From Panicum virgatum (taxonomy: Eukaryota > Streptophyta > Magnoliopsida > Poales > Poaceae): DNA of 64,000 nucleotides. The first letter of the stretch is position 1; every line of letters begins with the position of its first letter. The translations under genes and the position numbers were made by a program. Below are positions 12,001 through 21,701 of this stretch, piece by piece. The DNA is taken from the NCBI RefSeq assembly GCF_016808335.1, contig NC_053140.1, positions 31,054,586 through 31,118,585 on the forward strand, given 5' to 3'. The notes beneath the pieces are model-generated. The model was not told the DNA's origin. It searched no databases and saw nothing but the letters and a program-made list of their open reading frames with translations.

Positions 12001-12428
12001 ATGGAGTTGGGCGCCGGGAGGATAAGCACGAGCTCGAGCGGCGTCGAGGCGCGATGGCCGACGCGTGGAGAGACTCACTGGCGGCCACAGTCCCCGGCAT
12101 GGGCTTCTTGCGAGCACAGTGAAGGCACAGGAAGGAACAGTGATCGATTTTGACCAAATTTTGACTCAACTTTGACCGATTGAAACTCAAAATTTCATAT
12201 GGCAACTTGAAATTTGGCCAAAATAGAAGTTGTAGAGGAAGAGAAGATCTACAACTTTTGTTTTAGGCGAAAGTTGATTTGAGGCTTGGATTAGCGAGAA
12301 AAATGAGATCGAACACTGCTAAGTGGATGTTTACTATGCGAACTTGATTAGCGCTAACGACAAGGTTGAACCCCTAATTAGCAAAGAAAGCTCATGATTA
12401 GCGCTCTCATTAACACTGGGGTGTTACA
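9066..12428 (-). repeat. Long LTR (family A, copy 2), 3363 bp
   Basis: The minus strand begins TGTAACACCCC at 12428 and ends with TACA at 9066, giving the canonical TG...CA ends. The adjacent primer-binding site confirms it as a 5' LTR. It is homologous along most of its length to copy 1 but clearly diverged in the GC-rich middle (11390-12110), so the two are not a young LTR pair. Confidence 0.85.
10485..10616 (-). other. Conserved acidic open segment inside LTR family A, copy 2
   Basis: Same position in the LTR as the copy 1 segment: GTGTAG acceptor-like end, open frame with AVYELVTKPIQAPQAGE, acidic middle, NPADLQGKPRSIT, and AAG-GCAAGC at the end. The frame is open in both copies although the surrounding LTR has many indels. 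Confidence 0.5.
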
Positions 12429-12620
12429 CCGAGCTTCGGCCCAACGTCCGAAGGTTCCCTTCGTTTTGTGCGACCCGCTGTCAGCGAGGAGCCCTTTGAT
12501 AGGTTTCCTCCACTTGTATCAAGTCCCCTGCATAATAGCAAAGCAATGTTTGTCTGGTAGTCGTGGTTAACCTTCGGGAGAACCTTCGGTTGATGCCTCC
12601 GCAGGGAGCAGTCCCCAACA
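12429..12620 (-). repeat. Fragment of another LTR (TGTTGGGGAC start)
   Basis: Read on the minus strand from 12620 the sequence starts TGTTGGGGACTGCTCCC, a common gypsy LTR start, and contains repeated CTTCGG/CCGAAGG words. It ends abruptly where the family A LTR begins at 12428, so the A element probably inserted into it. Its other half was not found in the window. Confidence 0.35.
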
Positions 12621-13404
12621 CAATGTAAAATGAAAGGCATGATAAGAGTTATTGTTGGAGAAACCGAACTTGGACAAGTGGATTTTGTGCTATGGTAGCT
12701 GCAGCATTTTCTACTTATTGAATGGCAATATACCTGAACAAGCAATGGCCGAAGTGGCCTACTAAACTTGCCATAGTGGCCCAATAACCCGCAGCCATGA
12801 CCATCAGGTTCATGCTGCTATGCTATCTGATTCTAACAACCTTGGACTGAAACAAAGACTCTAACTGCCAAGCTACTGACAGACTCGACATAATCAAAAT
12901 GAAACTGAAACAAAACAACACGGCAGCCACATATTTATTAAGCTACCAAACAGTCATATATTTATTGAAGAACAAGGCAGTCATATATTTATAAGAACAT
13001 AACAGGGCAGTCATATAGAGCTACCGGAGTACCTTTCATAGTCAAAATCGGGTCCCAAGAAGGAGGTGGCTCGTCTTCACCAATTCTTGGAACTGCTGGT
13101 ACAATATGAATAGAAGCACAAAGTAACTAGAAATTAGGAAATGAGATGGTATACAAGTATAGGAGTGATTGCTACAGTATATACACATGCTGAATTTAGA
13201 AGAAAATGATGTAGGAACTTAGAAGCATGTTTTTTGAAAAAAAAAGTATTGATTACTGACCAAATAAGAACTAGGATGCTACTAAATGAGTGACCTTGAG
13301 CATGCAGCGATCAAACGCGGACCTCAAACATGTCATACGCCTTTCATGTTGGTAGAAAGAAACGAAAAGCAGAAGTAGCCTTTTCAAAATATGAAACGCC
13401 TAGG
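12621..13404. other. Intergenic, with imperfect AT-rich tandem repeat at about 12920-13020
   Basis: Three or four degenerate copies of a unit with the core CAGTCATATATTTAT occur at about 12925-13020. No gene is recognised apart from a possible exon remnant on the minus strand at about 13037-13100 (see findings). Confidence 0.4.
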
Positions 13405-13927
13405 CAGGGCCCATCCATGGCCCCGGGCGAGCCGGGCGACGGCACAGGGCCCCCCAAACGGAGGGGCTCCAAATAGTTACTGTTATTATTATTGCATTAT
13501 TGCATATAGAATTTTGTTAAGCATTTCTGTTACTGTTGCATCTTCGGAAAGGTATTTTTCTAAACTCAAGTTATTAAAAACCTATTTGTGTTCTACTATA
13601 ACACAAGAAAGACTCAATGGGTTGGTGACAATAGCAATTGAAAATGATATCCTGGAAGAGATCAACTACGAAGATATAATTGAAGATTTCATTTCTAAGA
13701 ATACGAGAAGGATGCTGCTCATTAGTAGAATATGAGGTTAGTTGTATTTTTATAGTTTTACCATTCTTGTTTGATATATTTCAAAATAATATTTGAAATA
13801 ATACGTACTAAAGTTACATAATTGTATGAAAAAATATATTAGTTATATTTGATACATTATTTTTATATATTTTAGGGCCCCACTTTACATTTCATCCTGG
13901 GGCCTCGAATTCCTGGAGACAGCCCTG
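13405..13927 (+). mobile_element. Short hAT element retaining the transposase C-terminus
   Basis: The ends are CAGGGC...GCCCTG with imperfect inverted similarity further in. The flanks are CGCCTAGG (13397-13404) and CATCTAGG (13928-13935), an 8-bp duplication with two mismatches, as expected of an old hAT insertion. The 523-bp body holds only the last part of a hAT transposase gene. Confidence 0.65.
13499..13735 (+). pseudogene. hAT transposase C-terminal dimerisation domain fragment
   Basis: The frame shows SVTVASSERYFSKLKLLKTYL followed by RLNGLVTIAIENDILEEI. This is the hATC dimerisation motif of the TTF-type/ZMYM-like plant hAT proteins. The catalytic core and zinc finger are absent and the upstream part of the frame is not transposase-like. 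It cannot encode an active transposase. It remains open to its natural stop at 13733-13735. Confidence 0.75.
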
Positions 13928-14214
13928 CATCTAGGATTTCTGAGATGGAGATGCAAGACCATATCTAGCATCAGTCTGTAAACCTATGAAGCTATGTAGT
14001 CCCCGGGAATAAGCCTAGCTGCATCTTGATTCAATTAATTTGTATTGATAATCAGTTATTGCAAAAGGATGTGGAGATGCTATGAGATTTGTAACTTTTA
14101 GTCAAGTGTTCTGAGCTTTCTGTATTGACAGTCAGTTTTGAAAAAAAGGACATATAGGAGCTGCAAATTCAATTATATTGCTATCATTCCTTGCCTGACG
14201 TGTTTGATGGCTCC

Positions 14215-14618
14215 TAAGTAAGTTGGTTCACATCTTGAGTACATGCGACAATCTCAAGTTCAAGGACACAACGTACATATTGTGTAATGAGAAATCACCA
14301 TCTCTCGTATTGGGTCAGTCCAGTCTCAAGTCTTACATGAGCCCACATTATTAGTTTGACATCTCCATGTCTATAACTTCTAAAACATAGTCATCAACTA
14401 ATAAATGTGGTAGTCTAATATTCATGTGTGTTCTTACATGAACTCCGACTAGGAACATCTTTAGAATAACCATATAAGTAAAGAGTCTCACAAACAATTC
14501 ACATAATTGTCAATCAATACAAGTTGTCTTTCGTGGATATTCAAGGATTACTTTATTAATCATGAATACAAAGAAATATGATCATCCTTATGATTATCTC
14601 TAGGGCATATTTCCAACA
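14215..14618 (-). repeat. Copia-like LTR fragment
   Basis: The minus strand begins TGTTGGAAATATGCCCTAG at 14618, the start of a widespread grass copia LTR. Sequence typical of that LTR continues for about 400 bp. The 3' boundary and target duplication are not clear, so this may be a solo LTR or a truncated one. Confidence 0.55.
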
Positions 14619-14908
14619 GATGTTGTGACTATGCTGAATTGAGATTCTAAATTTATGTGAATTGAGAATGTCACTCAATATTGAATCTGATGTCTGATGA
14701 TCAAATGGCTTTTTTTTAATTTGAGACTCTGATTATTGTGTTCATTTGAGAATATGAAGATTATAGTTTATGCAGTAAATTGATATCAGTACATCATGGT
14801 AAAAGAGATGGATTCTTCAATATGGCAACACAATGTGAGCAAGTGTCAAGTGATGACTGAAAAAGCGTAAGAATGTGAGCAAGATTGAGACTTCCCTGTG
14901 CTGTATAA

Positions 14909-15141
14909 GGGTTTGTTTAGTTTCCAAAAAATTTCCTACAGTACCCATCACATCGAATCTTCGGACATATGTATGGACCATTAAATGTAATTGAAAAGAA
15001 TAACTCATTACACAGTTTAACTATAAATGACGAGACGAATCTTTTAAACATAATTAGTTCATAATTAAATATTATTTGTCAAATAACAACGAAAGTGCTG
15101 CATTACTAAAATCCAAAAAAAATTGCGAACTAAACAGGCCC
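14909..15141. mobile_element. Tourist-like (PIF/Harbinger) MITE, 233 bp
   Basis: Terminal inverted repeats GGGTTTGTTTAGTTTCC and GGGCCTGTTTAGTTCGC are flanked by a TAA duplication (14906-14908 and 15142-15144). The interior has the common grass MITE words GACGAGACGAATC and ATAATTAGTTCATAATTA. It is non-coding. Confidence 0.85.
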
Positions 15142-15144
15142 TAA

Positions 15145-15572
15145 AAGAGATGCTTGGAAAGCGCATATCAATACAGAATTGTCAAAAAAAAATGTGTATT
15201 GAGAACTGAGGCTTTAGAATGTTTGCTTGCATGAAGAGCACAACATGAATACAGTCCTCAATCTTAAGATGCCTGCTTGCAGCCTTGCACACAGTATCAC
15301 GTTCTTATGTCGAGTGCACTGTCCAAGCATCGTTTTGCTGCAGATTTTTGATTTCTTGTTATTTACTCATTTAGAATCTATCCAATAAACATTCAGGCAT
15401 TCATTTGAGTTTGAGCATCCATAATGCATCTCAATTCTTATAGTAATAGAGGGCTCGTTCCTGGGCTGCAAAGCGGTCCATGGGCACCCACGACCACAGA
15501 GTCTACCCTGGCATCAAATTTTCACTGACATTTGTGCCCAGGCACAACTCGGACCCACATGTCAGCGAAGTC
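15145..15572. other. Intergenic
   Basis: No gene or repeat boundary is recognised in this stretch. Confidence 0.4.
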
Positions 15573-15580
15573 TTCCTAAC

Positions 15581-16348
15581 TATAGGTGGCCAAACGGGCC
15601 GCACGGCACGGGCACGAGCACGATGGAGCACGGCATGGCGGAGCATGGCACGACGGGGCACGGCGGCACTGTCGTGCCGTGCCGCGTAGTGCCGCCGTGC
15701 CGAGGATGCGGCCCGGGCACGGCACTACCAGGGCTTCATCGTGCCGTCCGTGCCGATGGGCACGGTGACCTGCATGGCCGCCGCGGAGGAGGCCGCCGGT
15801 CGCCGCCGCGGATGGGGCCACCGGCCGCTTGCATCAGAAGGTCTCGCTGCCGCGGATGAGGTCGTCGGCCGCAGCGCGAGAAGACCGTCGCCGCCGCGGA
15901 TGAAGGCTGTCGCCGCCGCGAATGAGCCGTAGGCCGCCCACACGAGAAGGCTGTCGCCGCCGGAGCTGCCATGGCTGGAAGAGGAGGAACAGGAAGAGGG
16001 AGTCGGAGGAGTCGAGCGTGCGGCGCGAGTCGGAGGACCGAGGACCGAGGGGGAGCGGCGGCTGTGAGGGAGAGGGGTGTTTTTGTAGATAGGGTTTTGA
16101 TCCAAGGGCTGGTATTCATCTAAACACATCCCACGGTAGAAAATCAACGGGCCGTGTCGTGCTAGCCCATTATCCGTGCCAGGCCCGTGCTAGTGCCGCG
16201 GGCCGGTGCGGCGGCCCAGGCACGACCCACTAGCAGGCACGGGCACGGCCCGAGCACTAAGGCCATCGGGCCGGGCCGCTATTAGGCCGCGCTATGCAGT
16301 GCCGTGCCCGTGCCAGCCCGACGGGACTGGCCCATTTGGCCACCTATA
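15581..16348. mobile_element. hAT-type non-autonomous element, 768 bp, GC-rich cargo
   Basis: Nearly perfect terminal inverted repeats (TATAGGTGGCCAAA on both ends, then CGGGCC or TGGGCC) are flanked by a perfect 8-bp duplication TTCCTAAC (15573-15580 and 16349-16356). The interior is very GC-rich with repeated GCCGCCGCGGATGA-like words and near-terminal GGCACGGGCACG repeats. Long frames exist on both strands but look like a by-product of composition. It sits just upstream of the methyltransferase pseudogene. Confidence 0.9.
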
Positions 16349-18565
16349 TTCCTAACTTCTCTACCGCAGCAGCCTCTTCTTCTGCCCAGCGCCATCGCGG
16401 GCGGCGCCTCTTTCTCCACCCGCCCGCCGCCTCCCCGCCCCAGTGTGCCCAACGACGACGAGGGGGATCGACGAGGAAAGATAGCCCGAGCACCCCGCAA
16501 AGGCTCCAGAATGGTGGTGAGTGGCTGAGCGCTGTACTGCTGTTCCCCTCCCGTCCCCTGCTCTCCTCCCTCTACCCTGCAAAAGAGGGTTTTTCATTGT
16601 CTTACCCCTCTTCTGTTTGATGAACCCTATATCCGGAATTTGATCTGCAACTGCTGTGATTTCGAGCCTTCGCACTCCACGGTGCGGGGTTTCTGCGCGG
16701 AGATTGAGTTAGGGGTTTTATTACATTCTGGGTGCGACGCTGGCATTGCGGGTGGTTTGGTTCCGCTATTAATTTAGGGTATCTGAGGAGTGGTACTTCA
16801 CTCGTGTCACATGACTTGATCAGCGACAGCGACGACGGAGATGAGTTTGAGTGGGACAGCGACGGCGATAGGGAGGCAATCAGCTTAAATGCTGCTGGTC
16901 CATCAGCTCATCAGGCATCGAGGAACCTCGATGCTCCTGGTTCCTCCACGCTGGTGAGACTGGTAAGTGAGGGAAAGTGCGTGAATTGAGCTCATCATCT
17001 ACTTAATTATATGTTTTTACCTGTTATATGCAAGTATTATGGTTATGATCTTAATGTGATGTTTTCTTGTGGAACTGTGAAAAGGATTCTGATGGGAAGG
17101 AAGACAGTGGGGCTGGGCCGTCTGCCTATATGCTTGATTACTTTGTGGGGATGGGTTTCTCCAAAGATCTGGTCTTGAAGGTCATGATGGAAGCTGGTAC
17201 GACTATAATACTAATTGATTTCTTCAGGTTTGTTGAGTTGCACATTTTCCCTTTCCATATTATGTTTGCTTGCTGCTTTTGTTTCAGGGGATCGTGGGGA
17301 AGATTCAATACTTGATATCCTTCTGAAATATAAGGTTTTTGCCAGTGCATGTTCTTTTGTTTACTAAATTTTCATTGAAGGTCTTGTTTTTGAATGGGAA
17401 GAGGATTTGTATATCACAAGTGATGTTGTGAAATACAGGATGGAGGCTGCAACTCTTCTGGCTATGTTCCTTGTACTGTTGATGATGATGATGATGATAT
17501 TCTTGAAAACTGGGATGATAACCTCAACAAGGACCCCAACTCTGATGACTCTGTTGTTGAGGTATTTCCACCTTTTGCTCTTTGGTCCTCATTACACAAT
17601 GTAGTTGTTGTGCTTTATCAATTTGACTGATCTGTCTTAAGCTAGCTGTTTCCTTCATTCATGCTACGTACTTGAACCTGCCCTATCGTAGTTAAACAGA
17701 TGTTAGCTGCATGGCTTTATTGGAAACAGGAATGATGTTTGTATTTTTTTTCCATTTGTTTTCATTTCCTCGAGGGAAGTTTGTTTTCAGCAAAACCGCC
17801 TATTGGACATGATTGTTAAAATAGGTTGCTAATCCAAGTGTTAGTTTCATCTTTTTTGCCACTTGATGTTTAGTTTCCTTTCCACTTTCATTTTTCATGT
17901 TTCTTAGCTGTGTGTCCCTTTCCATGAATCTAGTCTTGTTGACCTTATCTCTATAGTGTTTTCCTTTTTTATTATATATCTCTACTACCATCCTCTGCTA
18001 TGGTTTTAATTCCAAAGATGGTTCTGTAAATACTAGGGTATGTAGCATATATGTGTTTAGTATATCTTTTCCTTTGTAAGTGTAAACTGACTATTTATCC
18101 AGAAAATTTGTGGGTTTTGTATTCGCATGCTAGTCCCCATTTGATTGAATAAGGATGTGGCTTCGGGTTTTTCTTTTCTTTGTCTGCTGTTGGGAGATTG
18201 CTTTTGGAACAGTTGCATTCCTATAATCCTATATGCCTGTTAGAGGAGCTGGTCAACACAATTATTTGGTTCTATGTCCTCCCCTCATGTTAGCTCCTTT
18301 TTCTATGGTAACTGAATAGTGCAACAGCATTCATGTTTTGATCTAACACTGAATTAGTCTTGTAATTTAAGCGTTGGGCATGTGTTGTCTTGGGGTATTG
18401 CATATAGCTGAAAATTGGTTGAATTAGATTTCACTAGGCTTCCTAATTTGTTTGTTGAACCTACCTATGAATTGCAAAAGAATAGCAAGCCTGTATGTTT
18501 TGAGTTTCGACCAGTGCATTTTTTCTGATTGTTGAATTTTCATTTCTATCTGTTAGTAGTCGTGG

Positions 18566-18688
18566 AGGACAGGCCTCAGGCCCAGTGGCAAGCTCCCAAG
18601 TGAGGGAGGCAGCCAGTGGGGGTTTGAACCCTCGCACCGCACCTTTCCTCCATGAAGGCCGCGCCAAAGGTGGCGCAGTTAAAAAATG
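18566..18688 (+). mobile_element. tRNA-derived SINE in an intron of the DRM pseudogene
   Basis: A 123-bp insert ends in TTAAAAAATG and is flanked by a 15-bp duplication with one mismatch: TGTTAGTAGTCGTGG (18551-18565) and TGTTAGTAATCGTGG (18689-18703). It has GGCCCAGTGGCAAGC (box A-like) and GGTTTGAACCC (box B-like), the internal RNA polymerase III promoter of tRNA-related SINEs. Confidence 0.8.
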
Positions 18689-18712
18689 TGTTAGTAATCG
18701 TGGCATACATGG

Positions 18713-18811
18713 CAGCATTCTAGTTTGAGCTCCCTATGAGGTTTAAACATATGTCAGCATTCTAGTTTGAGCTCCCTATGAGGTTTCAACATATGGCAGC
18801 ATTCTAGTGTG
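18713..18811 (+). repeat. 42-bp tandem repeat, about 2.4 copies
   Basis: Unit starting CAGCATTCTAGTTTGAGC at 18713 repeats at 18755 with one or two changes and partly again at 18797. It lies directly after the SINE in the same intron. Confidence 0.75.
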
Positions 18812-19013
18812 AACATAACATGGCAGCAGTCATAGTGTAAATATATGAGTGTTAATGGCCTTGTAGGCCATTGTGTTATACAATTCTAACAATTCTACCT
18901 TCTAGTTTTAGTATATTAGCAGCATCCTCTCATGCTGGGTTGATTCCATTAAAGTTATAGTTCCATTCTTATGAATGAACTGTTAGTGTACATGCTAGGT
19001 GATCCTCGCAATC

Positions 19014-19250
19014 AGGGGTGAAAACGATATTGTCCGACCAATGGAAGGGGTTCAGAGACTAAATGGAATAAGTCCGCATCTGTAACCGGGTATTCAATAT
19101 CCACCGTATCCAAATAAGTGGGATATAAGATATGCGAATAGGATGGGTATCAATATTCGGTGCATTGCACACTATTTTTGTCCAAATCCGATTAAAAATA
19201 AATATATGTATTCATATCTGTATATATCCGTCGTATCTGATCTGCTTTCA
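19014..19250 (+). repeat. Possible degenerate hAT-type MITE remnant
   Basis: CAGGGGTGAAAACG near 19014 resembles a frequent hAT terminus, followed by words such as TCCGACC and ATCCGAT typical of those elements. No matching right end or duplication was found. Confidence 0.3.
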
Positions 19251-21194
19251 TACCAGCTTGCAATGCTTCAACTCATTTGTTTGTGTTGGTGCATGTATGA
19301 TGTCCATTACAACTCCTTTGTTTGGAAAGTGCTTCTGTAAATTTCAAACTCTTTTTTTGTAGAGGTGAATACAGAGATGCAGTTAACTTTAGCAAATTTG
19401 CATGACATTCTTGCAATAAGAAGTTTAAAACTGAAGGATGGTTATACATTTGACTTGCTTCAAGTTATTAGTTTTTCAAATGTTATAGGTCTTTAAACTC
19501 AGTAAATTTGGTACCAAGGTGTGATTTCTGTGACACTAGTTGATTGTTTCTTTAGGAGGTTGTTGCAGACTGCTAGAAATGTATATGGCACTCTTTATAA
19601 TGTATAAGTGTTTTCTATATGCTTTCCTGCTTTCATGCAGGAATTTATGCAAGAGATGTCACAGATGGACGAAAAGGTCAAGTCCTTAGTGAGCTTTGGT
19701 TTTTCAGAAAGTAAAGCCAAAATGGCTATTACTAGATGTGGTATGTGCCAGGATTGAAGTTGCTGCAAATGTAGACAGTGTTGATGTTCATACAACTAAC
19801 TTATTCTTTCGGTTTATTTCAATATTACTCAGGGCAGGATGCAGATATATCTGTTTTACTTGATGCGATCTGCGCTTCAGAGGTTGCTGGAGCTGATCAC
19901 TATGAGAGTTATGCAAACAATGAGGTACATTGTGGTTAAACTGTTCAACTGACTAAAAAAATTGGTCTCTTGACCTAATGGAATGACACTTAAAACTTCT
20001 TTATAACTCTGCAGGATACAGGTTTGAATTCCTATAGTTCATCTGGAAGAAGAAAGCGGACCAAGTTCATGGAAGAGAAGAAGAGAAAGGGGAAGCGATT
20101 TGGGGGTGGGGCACAAGGAAGTGGAGGGCCCATGGATGATAGAAATAATGAGGTGATGCCTCTCCCAAACCCAATGGTTGGATTTAACTTGCCAGGTGAC
20201 AGGTCACAGTCAGTGGACAGACCCCTTCCCAAACTAGCTATTGGACCACCTTTTTTCTATTATGAAAATGTGGCCCTTGCTCCAAAAGGTGTCTGGTCAA
20301 CCATCTCAACTTTCTTGTATGACATCCAGCCTGAGTTTGTGGACACGAAGTTCTTTTGTGCTGCTGCAAGGAAAAGGGGTTACATACATAACCTGCCAAT
20401 TGAGAACAGGTCTCCTCTCGTTCCCTTACCCCCCAAGACAATTCATGATGCCTTTCCCCATGCCAAGCAGTGGTGGCCCTCATGGGACACATGGAAGCAA
20501 TTTAACTGCCTCCAGACGGTTGTATCGTGCAAAGTTGACAGAACGGATTCGTTGTGATCTTGCAAACAGTGAAGATCCTCCATGCCCAAGTGTTCAGAAA
20601 AATGTCCTGAAACAGTGTAGGAAGTGGAACCTCATTTGGGTTGGTCGGAACAAGGTCGCTCCTCTTGAGCCTGATGAGGTAGAATTTCTACTTGGTTTTC
20701 CCAAGGACCACACCAGGGGAATCAGCAGGACGATAGATATAAATCCCTAGGTAATTCATTTCAAGTGGACACAGTTGCTTACCACCTCTCAGTTCTAAAG
20801 CCTATGTTTCCAAACAGCATGAGTGTGCTCTCTTTGTTCTCGGGTATTGGAGGAGCAGAGGTAGCTCTGCACAGACTTGGAATCCGCATGAAGACGGTGG
20901 TCTCAGTTGAGAAATCAGAACTAAACAGGACTGTCTTGAAGACCTGGTGGGATCAAACCCAATCAGGACATTTGATTGAGATTACTGATGTCCAGACTCT
21001 TAACTTCTGATTGGCTTGAGTCAACTATGAGAAGAATAGGTGGGTTTGACTTGGTAATTGGTGGTAGCCCATGCAACAATCTTGCTGGGAGCAATCGCCA
21101 CCACCGCAACGGCTTAGAGGGTGAGCACTCTTCCTTGTTCTACCACTATGTTAGAATCTTGGATTGTGTGAAGTCAGCCATGAAGAGGATGTAG

Positions 21195-21693
21195 TCTTAA
21201 GTTGCTGTTGTACAGAAACAGAATTGCATGCAGCAGCACAACACCACTTTTGATAGGGGAGACTAAACTTGCTCAACCCAAGGAAGTTGAGCTCAATATA
21301 TTGTAGAATACTGCATTGCCGTGGATCAAGTTTCCTCCCAGCAACAGATTATGTTGCCTTTCGTAGTGGAATTTTGGGAGTACTGAAGGCCAGGGAAGAT
21401 TTTACCTTTTTTGTCTTTGCTTTCTATTGGTACATGGCAGCTTGTTAGCAACCAGAGTCCATAATGCTTTGTAGTGGCTTTAAAGCTCTATTTACTTGCT
21501 ACATGTACAAAGGCGACCTGCATTGCTGTGGTTTCAGGAAACAGAATAGTTTTCAGTGCAGGTTGCTGACAAAGATTCTGACTTTCTTACAGTGACTCCA
21601 ATATGCATGCATGTGGAGGTGAGATTCCCTGCAGTTAACTGTTTGCTTCATGAGCAGACTGCCTTATGATATCGAGGTGAAGTTTGTGTCGTT
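21195..21693 (+). other. Former 3' untranslated/downstream region of the DRM pseudogene
   Basis: No frame or repeat of note. It may be the old 3' UTR. No clear polyadenylation signal was pinned down. Confidence 0.35.
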
Positions 21694-21701
21694 CTCATGA
21701 T

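Larger units (their letters stand above)
6606..12428 (-). mobile_element. Non-autonomous LTR retrotransposon with gag-like ORF
   Basis: On the minus strand: a 5' LTR (12428-9066) starting TGTAACACC and ending TACA, a primer-binding site 2 nt later, an untranslated leader, one gag-like ORF (7962-7177) and no pol. The body then runs into the LTR start at 6605, which would serve as its 3' LTR. No polypurine tract is obvious just upstream of 6605, so the join may be a recombination product or a nested insertion rather than a normal element end. Confidence 0.7.
16511..21194 (+). pseudogene. DRM-type (domains rearranged) DNA methyltransferase, frameshifted in last exon
   Basis: DRM enzymes are the plant de novo cytosine-5 methyltransferases of RNA-directed DNA methylation, working in the nucleus. 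Exons seen: start ATG at 16511 (first junction unclear); about 16791-16963 or 16972 (SDSDDGDEFEWDSDGD); 17085-17196 and 17288-17334 (first UBA-like domain); 17439-17561 (acidic linker); 19641-19740 and 19833-19924 (second UBA-like domain); 20014-21194 (catalytic). Phases of exons 3-8 agree. The catalytic exon has PPFFYYENVALAPKGVW, AARKRGYIHNLPIENR, NKVAPLEPDE, then motif I SLFSGIGGAEVALHRLG and motif IV IGGSPCNNLAGSN with the catalytic Cys, in the DRM order. Three single-step frame changes break it: near 20520, 20733 and 21002. Each reading frame resumes the family sequence at once. It is most like DRM2. Sequencing error is possible but no homopolymers are involved. Confidence 0.88.

Noticed and set aside
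11383..12205. Frames up to 227 codons on both strands
   Set aside because: GC-rich block of LTR copy 2; copy 1 does not preserve them.
2603..12428. Treating 2760-6605 and 9066-12428 as the two LTRs of one young element
   Set aside because: They differ in length by about 0.5 kb and strongly in the GC-rich part, no matching 5-bp duplication was found, and a gag/pol continues beyond the supposed 3' LTR.
15725..16147. 140-codon frame inside the hAT-type element
   Set aside because: Low-complexity Ala/Arg/Ser translation in GC-rich repeats; no start context or homology.
20014..20557. A separate 177-codon gene
   Set aside because: It is the first part of the DRM catalytic exon before a frame break; the next frames continue the same family sequence.
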